DNA from: Anaerolineae bacterium
Lineage (GTDB): Bacteria > Chloroflexota > Anaerolineae > JACIWR01
Length of the DNA stretch: 16,503 bases
Assembly: GCA_021162125.1 (NCBI GenBank)
Contig: JAGGZG010000061.1
Coordinates: 1-16,503 of the forward strand
Reading direction: 5' to 3'
Made by a program: the position numbers and the translations under genes. The notes below the pieces were generated by a model that worked only from the letters and a program-made list of their open reading frames with translations, did not search any database and was not told the DNA's origin. Shown here one piece after another: positions 1 through 7,110 of the stretch (positions are counted from its first letter, which is position 1; each line of letters opens with the position of its first letter).

Positions 1-309
1 ATGGGCCCGGTGATCACCCATAATCAGTAGCTGAGAATTTGAGGGGCCCGCGCTCTCTAGCGCGGACCGGGAGCGGCGTTAGAGAACGCCTGCTCCTCAC
101 TTTTCCCAAGTACTGATAATGGGAAGCAGTTTCGGAAACTCGATCAAACACCACAGCCTACGTCGCATCAGCGACCGCTGAGTGGGGTGGTATTGAGCAA
201 TCGCTGAGGATGAGATGTGAAGAACTGTCGCAACAGCGCCTTGTGATATGGTGAGGGTCGCCTCGCTTGTCGCTGGAGCCGACAATGTTTGATGACCCCA
301 CTGTGAGCT
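1..309. other. Gene-free left edge
   Basis: I see no credible gene here; the short open frames have no ribosome binding site or recognisable protein. The stretch contains the nested-palindrome element at 41-98 and a short perfect palindrome, GGTGATCACC, at 9-18. Bases 99-309 hold nothing I can identify. They must include whatever drives the regulator gene that begins at 310, but I find no convincing -10/-35 pair. Confidence 0.6.
41..98. repeat. Nested-palindrome element, copy A
   Basis: The two ends are an inverted repeat (GAGGGGCCCGCG... and ...CTGCTCCTC), and each arm is also a small hairpin. The left arm has CCGCGCT-CTCT-AGCGCGG (7 bp, loop CTCT). The right arm has GGCGTT-AGAG-AACGCC (6 bp). 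A related element lies at 2870-2930. The arms differ by paired changes that keep the stems (T-A to C-G inside, G-C to C-G outside). This design resembles REP/BIME or small miniature transposable elements. I see no transposase in the window, so the family is unknown. Confidence 0.75.
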
Positions 310-2700
310 TTGATGATGATCTGGCAGTTTTTCTTGTTGGGTGAATTACAGATCATATTTGATGGCGAACCGCTTCCCCTGCCTCCCTATCGCTCTCACG
401 GCCTCTTGGCGGCGCTACTGCTGCGCCCCCGCCTGCAACGCCGAGAGCAACTGATCGGTTTGCTCTTTCCAGACGTGCCGGAACGGATCGGACGGAAACG
501 ATTGAGCGACTATCTCTGGCTGCTCCGTCGTGCCCTGCCCCAACTTCCCCTGGAAGCCAGCGCCCAAGAGGTGTATCTTGCCGCCGCGACCCGCTGGCTG
601 GACGTGGACGCCTTTCGACACGCTGCCGCCCAACCTGGCCTGCACGACTGGCTGGCAGCGCTGACCCTGTATCGGGGCGACCTGTTGACGGGCGTCTACG
701 ACGACTGGCTGTTGGAGGAGCGGGAAGCCCTCCACTTGCAGCACATTCGCCTCTCCCACCGTGCCTGCGACCTGCTGCTCCAGCGCCGGGAGTTTCAGTC
801 AGTCCTGCCGTTGGCCGAGCGACTGATGCAGGAAGAGCCTTACGACGAGCAAGCCCTCCGTATGCTCATGAGAGCATACCGGGCTGTGGGGCGGCGTGGC
901 GCGGCCCTGGCTGCCTACGAGCGGTTTCTCGCCCTGGCTGCCGACGAGCTCGGCGTGGAACCCGAACCGGCCACCCAAGCCCTGGCCCAGGCGATCCGCA
1001 GCCCCAACCCTCATCTGCGCCCTGAGCCTGCCCCCCCTCCGCCGGGCGATGACTCTCCACAGGCTTTGCTGCGCCACGCCCGGCAAGCTCTGGCGCGGGG
1101 CGATAAAGCGACGGTGCAGGATGCTCTCCGCCGCCTCCGCGCCCATCCCGCCGGCCACCAGGACGACGTCCGCCTGCTGGAGGTTGATCTGGCTCTTTCC
1201 TTTGAAAAGTACGACCACGCCGCCCACTTGCTGGAAGCGTGCAATCCCCAACAGGCCCCCGTACTGGTGCGAATGGCTCAACTGGCGCTGGAGCGACACC
1301 AGGCCTCAGCCGCCCGCGACGCCGCCTCGCAGGCCCTGGTCCTGGCCAACGAGACAAAAGACCGCCAGTCGGAACTGGAAGCGCTGCTGGCCCTGGCCGA
1401 GGCTCAGCGAAAGCTGGGCCAGGGCGCGCAAGCCGAAAGGATCGCCGAGCAGGCCCTGAGCCTGGCGCGCGCCCGGGCTTCCCTGCCGGAGGTTGCCCGG
1501 GCCCTGGTGGTCAAAGGGTACGGGTACATCCGCCAGGGACGCTACACCCAGGCCCTCTCCTTCCTGCACGAAGCGCGCTCTCTGGCGCACGAGCACGGGT
1601 TCCGCCGTGCCCTCGCTCAGGCGTTGCGCGGAATCGGCGTGATCCAGTCTTACAGGGGGGCGCCGCTCAGCGCCCTGGCGGTGGCGCAGGAGGAATTGAG
1701 CCTCTGGCGTGACCTGGACCTGCCGCGCCGGGAACTCGGCACATTGCACAACCTGTCAGTCTCGCAGTGTCAACTGGGGCGCACGACCGACTCCCTGCGC
1801 ACGCTGGAGCAGGCCCGGCGGCTCTGCGAGCAGTTGGGGGAGCCGCTTCGGGCTGCCATCAACGAGTATCACCTGGCAGACACGCTGCTCTACCACGACG
1901 ACGCGCTGGCCCCTCGCGCCGCCGCCGTCATCCAGGGGGCGCTGGCCGATTTTCAGGCCCACGACCAACCAGGCTGGGAAGCAGCGGCCCTGGTCACACT
2001 GGGCCTGGCGCGATGGCTCGAACAGAAACACGACCAGGCCCTGGCGGCCTTCCGTCGGGCCTACGCCCTGTACGAGCGGTTGGGGGAGCTGGGCTTTCTG
2101 CCGGAGCTGCTGGCCTACCAGGGCCTGGCCCTCCTCGGCCTGGGACAAAAGGAGCAGTCGCTGGCCCTGACCCGTCGTGCTCTGCTATCGCTGGTGCAGG
2201 GCGAAGTGAGCGAGGAGGTCATCTCGGAGATCTATTACGCCCACGCCATAGCGTTGGTCGCCAACGGCGATGAGGACCAGGCCGGCGATTACTTCCACCG
2301 GGCTTACCAGAACCTGCTGGCGGGCGCTGCACAACTCGAAGACGAGCCTGCCCGGCAGGCTTTCTTCCACCGCAACCCTATCCTGCGCCGCCTGATGCGA
2401 GAGGTTTACGCACGGGGGATCGCCGCCGCGCCCACGGCGGGCGTGATCTCGCGTCGGCTGCCGGCATTGCACGGGACGCACCTGGTACAGGTGACGTGGA
2501 CGGTGGACGCCGGGCCGGCCGATCTGGCCCTCAAACAGGCCCAGGGCGCGATTGCCCTGCGCCGCGCCCGGCTGATCCGCCTGAAGCGAGAGGCCCAGGC
2601 TCAGGGCGCGGCTCCCACCGTCGCCCAACTGGCCGAGGCGCTCGGCGTCAGCAAGCGCACGGTGCAGCGCGATCTGGCCGCCCTGCGCCGCTCAGCCTAG
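310..2700 (+). CDS. BTAD/TPR transcriptional regulator with C-terminal HTH
   Basis: This is a 796-residue SARP-like regulator. Residues ~7-75 look like an OmpR-type winged helix (LLGELQIIFDGEPL, then REQLIGLLFPD). Residues ~95-230 are the bacterial transcriptional activator domain, with DWLLEEREALH and EEPYDEQALRMLMRAY. Residues ~245-690 are a helical array of tetratricopeptide-like repeats, probably a protein- or ligand-sensing arm. The last ~25 residues form a second helix-turn-helix (VAQLAEALGVSKRTVQRDL). There is no ATPase module between BTAD and repeats, unlike AfsR- or MalT-type regulators. An in-frame TGA at 304-306 fixes the start to the TTG at 310 or the ATGs at 313 and 316; no Shine-Dalgarno is evident. 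The target is unknown; the surface cluster downstream is the obvious candidate. The family call is firm and the role is inferred. Confidence 0.9.
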   Translation: MMMIWQFFLLGELQIIFDGEPLPLPPYRSHGLLAALLLRPRLQRREQLIGLLFPDVPERIGRKRLSDYLWLLRRALPQLPLEASAQEVYLAAATRWLDVDAFRHAAAQPGLHDWLAALTLYRGDLLTGVYDDWLLEEREALHLQHIRLSHRACDLLLQRREFQSVLPLAERLMQEEPYDEQALRMLMRAYRAVGRRGAALAAYERFLALAADELGVEPEPATQALAQAIRSPNPHLRPEPAPPPPGDDSPQALLRHARQALARGDKATVQDALRRLRAHPAGHQDDVRLLEVDLALSFEKYDHAAHLLEACNPQQAPVLVRMAQLALERHQASAARDAASQALVLANETKDRQSELEALLALAEAQRKLGQGAQAERIAEQALSLARARASLPEVARALVVKGYGYIRQGRYTQALSFLHEARSLAHEHGFRRALAQALRGIGVIQSYRGAPLSALAVAQEELSLWRDLDLPRRELGTLHNLSVSQCQLGRTTDSLRTLEQARRLCEQLGEPLRAAINEYHLADTLLYHDDALAPRAAAVIQGALADFQAHDQPGWEAAALVTLGLARWLEQKHDQALAAFRRAYALYERLGELGFLPELLAYQGLALLGLGQKEQSLALTRRALLSLVQGEVSEEVISEIYYAHAIALVANGDEDQAGDYFHRAYQNLLAGAAQLEDEPARQAFFHRNPILRRLMREVYARGIAAAPTAGVISRRLPALHGTHLVQVTWTVDAGPADLALKQAQGAIALRRARLIRLKREAQAQGAAPTVAQLAEALGVSKRTVQRDLAALRRSA

Positions 2701-2794
2701 CACGTATGGCCCTCATCCCCTGATTCTCCCTTTTTGTCACCCCTTTTTGCCCTCACAGTGCCATCGGCACGAGAGTTCCACGAGAGTGAGCTGG

Positions 2795-2800
2795 TATACT
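2795..2800 (+). promoter_or_regulatory. Possible extended -10 (TGG TATACT)
   Basis: TATACT preceded by TGG fits an extended -10 element. No good -35 hexamer is found 16-18 bases upstream. It lies ~180 bases before the small gene at 2975, with palindrome copy B between them. It is plausible as the promoter of the surface-protein cluster but weakly supported. Confidence 0.3.
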
Positions 2801-2869
2801 GGTGTCTATAGACCTTAAGAAAAACTTTTGGGGAAATGAGCCAGTAATCTAAAGCAAGCCCCCCACAAT

Positions 2870-2930
2870 GAGGAGTAGGCGTTCTCTAACGCCATTTAGC
2901 CCAGCCCGCGTTAGAGAACGCGGACTCCTC
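2870..2930. repeat. Nested-palindrome element, copy B
   Basis: The outer arms match almost perfectly: GAGGAGTAGGCGTTCTCTAA at the left and the reverse complement of TTAGAGAACGCGGACTCCTC at the right, around a ~14-base spacer. Each arm is itself a hairpin: GGCGTT-CTCT-AACGCC at the left, and CCGCGTT-CTCT-AACGCGG when the right arm is read on the - strand. It is the same design as the element at 41-98, so the regulator gene is bracketed by two copies. It could act as a small mobile or REP-like repeat, a regulator binding site, or an RNA structure between the regulator and the next gene. Confidence 0.8.
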
Positions 2931-2974
2931 AGGCTGATAACTCCAAAACTTTATCTTAACGGCTATAGAACGAA

Positions 2975-3208
2975 ATGCAAAGGATACCGGTACCGGCCAT
3001 GACGAAAAAATTCCCCCAATCCTGCTACGCCAGCTTTATCCTGCGCTGCTGGACAGACGGGCAAGGGCAACTGCGCGCCCGCCTGACCGAGGTGGACTCG
3101 GGCGTCAGTCATCCCGTAGCCAGTCTGGAGACACTGCCTGACCTGGTACGTCGACTGATGATCCAAGTGCCATATTTTGAATCAGACCCCGACGTCGAGG
3201 TGTCTTGA
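2975..3208 (+). CDS. Small conserved-type hypothetical protein
   Basis: This 77-residue protein has no signal peptide or membrane segment. The core (YASFILRCWTDGQGQLRARL, then TEVDSGVSHPVASLETLPDLVRRL) reads like a short beta-strand domain followed by a helix. It resembles small proteins I associate with Chloroflexota and cyanobacteria, though I know no functional name. An in-frame TAG at 2966-2968 limits the start. The alternatives are ATG 2975 and ATG 2999 (MTKKFPQ); AAAGGA at 2979-2984 lies 14 bases before the second, so neither start is well supported. It is followed after 36 bases by a lipoprotein gene on the same strand, so the two are probably cotranscribed. The function is unknown. 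Confidence 0.65.
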   Translation: MQRIPVPAMTKKFPQSCYASFILRCWTDGQGQLRARLTEVDSGVSHPVASLETLPDLVRRLMIQVPYFESDPDVEVS

Positions 3209-3244
3209 TGGCAAAACCCCTTCGCCAAGAAAGGAGCTTTTTCG

Positions 3245-3856
3245 ATGAATCGTAAACTCACCCGTATCGCCCTGGTTCCCCTGGTTGTGTTCCTGTTGGG
3301 CCTGGCCCTGGTCATCCCGGCCTGCGGGGGCGGTGATGAGCCAGCCGGTTCTGCAGGTGATAAGATGCCAAGTACGGCATACGTTGTTGGCCCGGTATGC
3401 AAGGGGACGGCACTCCCTGATGCTCCGTCTTATTCGCAAGCGTCGGGTACGCATTCCCTCGCCATCCTGAAGTTGGGAGACGATGGAGATTACCGGTATG
3501 GCTTTATAGATCCGAACTCATACAGCCTGCCGGAGGGTTGGCGTGCGAATTACGTGGAAGACCTGGAGTTGGTGGTCTGTGTCGACAAAGAAGAAAACGC
3601 GCTCGTCGAAAAATGCAAGTACACTCTCGAGGATGGGAGTGGCACGGTCACTCTCTCTCGCTATTCCACGCAGGTGACATTTCGACTGGTGGAAGCGCAA
3701 ACAGGGCGCGAGATCGCTGCCGACACGCTGGTCGGAATGCCTCGCGAGTGCCCAGAAACACAAAAGTTTCTCAAGGGAACAGCCGGCAGTTCAATCGTTG
3801 GAAAGGTTTATGAAGAGCTCGAAGATTGGCTGCGGCCATACGTTGAGATTCCCTGA
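3245..3856 (+). CDS. Predicted lipoprotein, unknown function
   Basis: The protein has 203 residues. The N-terminus is basic (MNRKLTR), followed by a hydrophobic stretch and a lipobox ending in IPAC at Cys27, so it should be exported and lipid-anchored. The mature part has a charged, beta-rich body with four further cysteines near VCKG, LVVCVD, EKCKY and RECPE; spaced pairs could form disulphides. The segment VEDLELVVCVDKEE... with EAQTGREIAADTLVG and a C-terminal amphipathic helix looks like a conserved domain, but I cannot name it. A strong ribosome binding site (AAAGGAG) precedes ATG 3245. Its first codons closely resemble those of the lipoprotein gene at 5140. The lipoprotein call is firm; the function is unknown. 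Confidence 0.85.
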   Translation: MNRKLTRIALVPLVVFLLGLALVIPACGGGDEPAGSAGDKMPSTAYVVGPVCKGTALPDAPSYSQASGTHSLAILKLGDDGDYRYGFIDPNSYSLPEGWRANYVEDLELVVCVDKEENALVEKCKYTLEDGSGTVTLSRYSTQVTFRLVEAQTGREIAADTLVGMPRECPETQKFLKGTAGSSIVGKVYEELEDWLRPYVEIP

Positions 3857-3971
3857 CGAAAGGGACATCTGTTTTTCCAAAGCTCGGCCCGCTGACGGAG
3901 GAGAACGGGAACTGGGTGCACCCTCTCCTGGAGGGTCTTTGCCAAGTCTGTGGAACAAAGGAGGTTATCAC

Positions 3972-4247
3972 ATGCCAAAACTATTCAAGACCGACATTGC
4001 ATCCGAGGCGGATCTCAAAGTGTTCGTCACCGACATCCGCTCGGAGGCCGACCTGATCGTCTACGAAACGACGAGCCAATGGGAGGCCACCGAAGGCCCG
4101 GTCTGGTGCTACACCGACATCCGAAGCGAAGCGGACAAGATCGTGCACTTTACCGATGCACAGTGGGACGCCGATCTGACCGTCTACAAGACCGACATCC
4201 AATCGGACGCCGGTTGGGTCAACAGCGCCAAGTCAGATATGGTGTGA
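3972..4247 (+). CDS. DUF6150-like 13-residue repeat protein
   Basis: This is a 91-residue protein made almost wholly of six imperfect repeats. The unit is about 13 residues, roughly V-[FYH]-x-T-D-x-x-[SW]-[ED]-A-D-x-x: FKTDIASEADLK, VFVTDIRSEADLI, VYETTSQWEATEGPV, WCYTDIRSEADKI, VHFTDAQWDADLT and VYKTDIQSDAGWV. The third unit is longer and degenerate. This matches my recollection of the DUF6150 family, whose function is unknown. The pattern predicts a stack of short beta strands. No signal peptide is present. ATG 3972 is chosen because AAAGGAGG lies just upstream and the repeats begin immediately; the open frame extends upstream to 3798, but that part overlaps the lipoprotein gene and looks non-coding. 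The neighbours are a lipoprotein and a membrane protein. Confidence 0.85.
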   Translation: MPKLFKTDIASEADLKVFVTDIRSEADLIVYETTSQWEATEGPVWCYTDIRSEADKIVHFTDAQWDADLTVYKTDIQSDAGWVNSAKSDMV

Positions 4248-4272
4248 TGCGGAGAAGGAGACGTTCTCGGAA

Positions 4273-4473
4273 GTGGTAGAGGCGGATGACGCGATATACT
4301 CCATGCTGACCACTTTGGATGGCTACGGCCTGCCCTCCAACTGTTTCAGCGGCCAGAGCATCCTCAGTGACAATGCAACCGGTGAGGTCATAAATTCTGT
4401 TCACTTTCAGGAGGACAAAAATGGACATCGGAAGGTCATTTACGTACGTTACGCAAGATCAGGATTGGATTAA
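4273..4473 (+). CDS. Doubtful small ORF or gene remnant
   Basis: A frame from GTG 4273 gives 66 residues (VEADDAIYSMLTTLDGYGLP..., ending KVIYVRYARSGLD). The composition looks protein-like, with no low complexity. It would overlap the start of the next gene by 53 bases, and its only ribosome-binding candidate (AAGGAG at 4255-4260) is 12 bases away, which is long. ATG 4303 is an alternative start. It may be a small gene, the remnant of one, or chance. I recognise no family. Confidence 0.28.
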   Translation: MVEADDAIYSMLTTLDGYGLPSNCFSGQSILSDNATGEVINSVHFQEDKNGHRKVIYVRYARSGLD

Positions 4474-5092
4474 GAAAGTGCTTCTCGGCGGCGTGATCAT
4501 GTTGATCCCGGTTGTGGGACCACTCTTCGCCTTCGGCTACGTGCTGGAAGCGATGAAGAACGTTATCGCCGGACGAGAGGTCCCGCTGCCGGAGATCGGC
4601 GACTTTGGGGGCAAGCTGGTCGAAGGCTTGAAGGGGTGGGGGATCGCCTTCGTCTACGCCTTGCCGCTCATCCTTTTCAGTGTATGCGCGCAGACGGGCA
4701 ACCTTGCCCCGCTTGTGGCCGAGAACCTTGGCCCGGACATGGCGGATGTTCTGACGACCGTCTCCACTGGGATGAGCGCCTGCTGCGGCTGCCTTTTGCT
4801 GCTCTACGCCATCCTGATGGGGCTGATGCTGCCCTTTGCGTGGGGCAAATATCTCGAGGCCGGGCAGTTTGGCGCCGCATTCCAACTGGGCGAGATCTTT
4901 GACATGCTCAAGAGCAACGTTGGCCCCGCGTTCATCGTGTTGTTGGTGAACGCGCTGGCGTTCCTCGTCGCTGAACTCGTGGGGGCGATCGCATGCTTTG
5001 TTGGCTTGATCTTTACGCTGTTCTACGCTCAACTGGTGATGGCTTTCCTGTACGGATCGCTTTACCGCCAGGCCAAGTCCACTGCCCTGTAG
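4421..5092 (+). CDS. DUF4013 family membrane protein
   Basis: This 223-residue integral membrane protein opens with DIGRSFTYVTQDQDWIKKVLLG, followed by a helix and the conserved EVPLPEIGDFGGKLVEGLKG segment; this combination is the signature of DUF4013 proteins. About five hydrophobic stretches follow, near residues 22-45, 72-92, 112-140, 167-190 and 192-215. The length is normal for the family. The start at ATG 4421 is supported by AGGAGG about eight bases upstream. The family's role is not known. It sits between the DUF6150-like gene and a large lipoprotein gene, which ties it to the envelope group. Confidence 0.9.
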   Translation: MDIGRSFTYVTQDQDWIKKVLLGGVIMLIPVVGPLFAFGYVLEAMKNVIAGREVPLPEIGDFGGKLVEGLKGWGIAFVYALPLILFSVCAQTGNLAPLVAENLGPDMADVLTTVSTGMSACCGCLLLLYAILMGLMLPFAWGKYLEAGQFGAAFQLGEIFDMLKSNVGPAFIVLLVNALAFLVAELVGAIACFVGLIFTLFYAQLVMAFLYGSLYRQAKSTAL

Positions 5093-5139
5093 ACAGTGGG
5101 ACAAATTGGCAATTTGTTCTGCCATAAGGAGAAATTTCA

Positions 5140-7044
5140 ATGAAACGCAAACTCACACCCATCTTCATCTTGCTGCTCCTGGTCACCCTGGCTTGCAGCC
5201 CCTGTGGACTGTTGGGCGGCGAGGGTGAGGAACCGACCTCCACTTCTGTCCCGACCAACCCTCCCGCGCCAACGGTCACGCCGACCTCCACCCACACTCC
5301 TGCGCCGACGGCGACGCCGACCGCGTCTCCCACCCCCGAGGTGACGCTCGGCGAGGAGCACCGCAGTGCCGAGGGGGGATTCGCCTTTCTGACGATCCCA
5401 GGGTATCTGATCGAAGAGTATGGCGGCTTTGTCTACATGAGCGCCCCCGACGCCAGCCCCAACGTCGGCCCGACCATCCTCCTCATCGGCAGCCTCGAAG
5501 AGGAAGGCACTACGACAGAGCAACTTTACGAGCAGATCGTGCAAGACTTTGCCGGGGGCCAGGACGTCAAGGTCGAGCTATCGAACAAGCGCGAGGTCTC
5601 TTTTGGCGGGATCACCGGCCTGGCGGCGGACGTGAGCGGCACCGTCGACGAGCAAGAGGTGAACGCCCGTTTCGTCGTTAGCATGGTCACGCCCACTCAG
5701 TCGTTCACCATGTTCGGCGCTGCGCCGGTTGCCCAGTGGACCGAACTCGCGCCCCTGTTCGACGCCGTGTTGGCCTCGGTTCAGTTCTTCGAGCCGGTTG
5801 CCGAGTCGCTCCCCTCCATAACCGAGCCGGAGCCGACAGCAGACGCAACGGGAGAGCCGCTGACTGTCGAGACGCTGCGGGGGTACAGACGCGAGAGCGG
5901 CACGTTGTGCATCGTCGGCCTGCTGATCAACCGTTCCGACCAGGCCGTCAGCGGCGTCAAGATCGAGATCCAAGTCCTGGACGCCGCCGGGGACGTCCTC
6001 TACACCGGCACGACCTGGCCGGTGCTGCACCACCTGGCGCCGGGCGAGACCTCGCCCTTTGGGCAGGTGATCTATGAGAAACTATCCGGCGTGGACAGCT
6101 TTGCGGCCCGCGTCACGGACTGGTACGAGGTCACGATCGAACGCCCCCCAGCGGAGGTGCAGAGAGTGCTCAGGACGATAGACCAGGATGGCAACGTGCA
6201 CCTCACCGGCGGGATCGTGAACACCGGCAGCGAGCCGATAGCGATCAAAAGCATCGGCGGGGCCACCTTTGACGACGACGGCGAGATCGTCACTGCCAAC
6301 TCGGCCCTCATCGCCGTCCGCTACCTGGCGCCCGGCGAATCCGGCCCCTTCCGCGTGTACATGTATGGGCCGGCAGACAGGGGAGCAGACGCCATCGTCG
6401 ATCAGAGCATCTACCTGGACGCCGAGGCCACCGCCGTCCGAGAAGAGCGGGCCATCACCTTCTCGGAGGACAGCCACGTCTACGTGGACAAGTACGGCGG
6501 CGTGCACCTGGTGGGCACGGTGACGAACGCCGACCGGCGGACGCTGAGCATCCTCCTGTTGGCCGCCTTTTACGACGCATACGGCAACGTGCTCGACGCA
6601 GATACCTTCTCCGTGCCGGTGGACCTGGCCCCCGGCGAGAGCCTCCCCTTCGACATCGTCGGCGGCTGGGGGCCGTTGGAGGAGGACGCCAGCCTGCTCG
6701 ACAAGGTCACCAGCTACACCGTCGCCTGGGACCGCGCCTGGCCCTCCTCGGCCGTTTACATTGACCTGGAGACGGCGAACGACGAGCAGACGTTCAAGAA
6801 GCAGCGCGCCGTTTTCAGCGGGCAGGTGGTGAACAGTTCGGACACAGCCGTTGACAAGACCTACGTCATCGTCGCCCTGCACGATGCCACGACTGGCGAG
6901 CTTGTGGCGACGGGGTACGACTTGATCTTTGACGATATTCCCGCCGGGGAGAGCGCCGATTACAAGGTTGTCATCAATCTGGAACCCGGTTACGATGCCA
7001 GTTCCTGTGACATTTCCTCCATCGTGAAAGGCAGGCTGCCGTAG
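5140..7044 (+). CDS. Lipoprotein with four FxLYD-like domains
   Basis: The protein has 634 residues. A signal peptide ends in a lipobox (TLAC) at Cys19. Residues ~31-66 are a Thr/Pro/Ala-rich flexible tether, typical of surface-exposed lipoproteins. Residues ~70-220 form a compact alpha/beta-looking domain (FAFLTIPGYLIEEY... FGGITGLAADVSG) that may be PsbP/DcrB-like. Four FxLYD-like beta-sandwich repeats follow, at ~255-335, ~350-435, ~452-535 and ~557-630. The first three share LAPGE(T/S)xPF (299-307, 397-405, 496-504); the fourth has a variant (IPAGESADY). The protein probably displays stacked domains outside the membrane. AAGGAG precedes ATG 5140. It is followed after a hairpin by a membrane protein. 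The architecture is firm; the function and binding partner are unknown. Confidence 0.88.
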   Translation: MKRKLTPIFILLLLVTLACSPCGLLGGEGEEPTSTSVPTNPPAPTVTPTSTHTPAPTATPTASPTPEVTLGEEHRSAEGGFAFLTIPGYLIEEYGGFVYMSAPDASPNVGPTILLIGSLEEEGTTTEQLYEQIVQDFAGGQDVKVELSNKREVSFGGITGLAADVSGTVDEQEVNARFVVSMVTPTQSFTMFGAAPVAQWTELAPLFDAVLASVQFFEPVAESLPSITEPEPTADATGEPLTVETLRGYRRESGTLCIVGLLINRSDQAVSGVKIEIQVLDAAGDVLYTGTTWPVLHHLAPGETSPFGQVIYEKLSGVDSFAARVTDWYEVTIERPPAEVQRVLRTIDQDGNVHLTGGIVNTGSEPIAIKSIGGATFDDDGEIVTANSALIAVRYLAPGESGPFRVYMYGPADRGADAIVDQSIYLDAEATAVREERAITFSEDSHVYVDKYGGVHLVGTVTNADRRTLSILLLAAFYDAYGNVLDADTFSVPVDLAPGESLPFDIVGGWGPLEEDASLLDKVTSYTVAWDRAWPSSAVYIDLETANDEQTFKKQRAVFSGQVVNSSDTAVDKTYVIVALHDATTGELVATGYDLIFDDIPAGESADYKVVINLEPGYDASSCDISSIVKGRLP

Positions 7045-7054
7045 TAACTGAAAA

Positions 7055-7085
7055 CCTTGCGAAGGTTGCAAAAACCTTCGCAAGG
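7055..7085. repeat. 13-bp perfect hairpin between two genes
   Basis: CCTTGCGAAGGTT at 7055-7067 pairs perfectly with AACCTTCGCAAGG at 7073-7085 around a five-base loop, GCAAA. Each arm is also nearly palindromic (AACCTT-GCG-AAGGTT), so two small hairpins are an alternative fold. No T-run follows, so it is not a standard terminator. It may be a dispersed repeat or an RNA processing or stability element between the lipoprotein gene and the gene at 7111. Confidence 0.8.
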
Positions 7086-7110
7086 CCTCCCCGGATAAAG
7101 GAGAGTTCCA

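Noticed and set aside
9..18. Palindrome GGTGATCACC
   Set aside because: A single 10-base palindrome at the window edge is expected by chance and has no supporting context.
3920..3940. ACCCTC/GAGGGT stem followed by CTTT as a terminator
   Set aside because: The stem is only 6 bp with a short, broken T-run, and it lies just before a gene that seems to belong to the same group.
3798..3971. N-terminal extension of the DUF6150-like protein
   Set aside because: It overlaps the lipoprotein gene, shows no repeat pattern, and a strong ribosome site lies just before ATG 3972.
4436..5140. 234-residue frame on the - strand
   Set aside because: It lies antisense to the DUF4013 gene and has a composition typical of a shadow frame.
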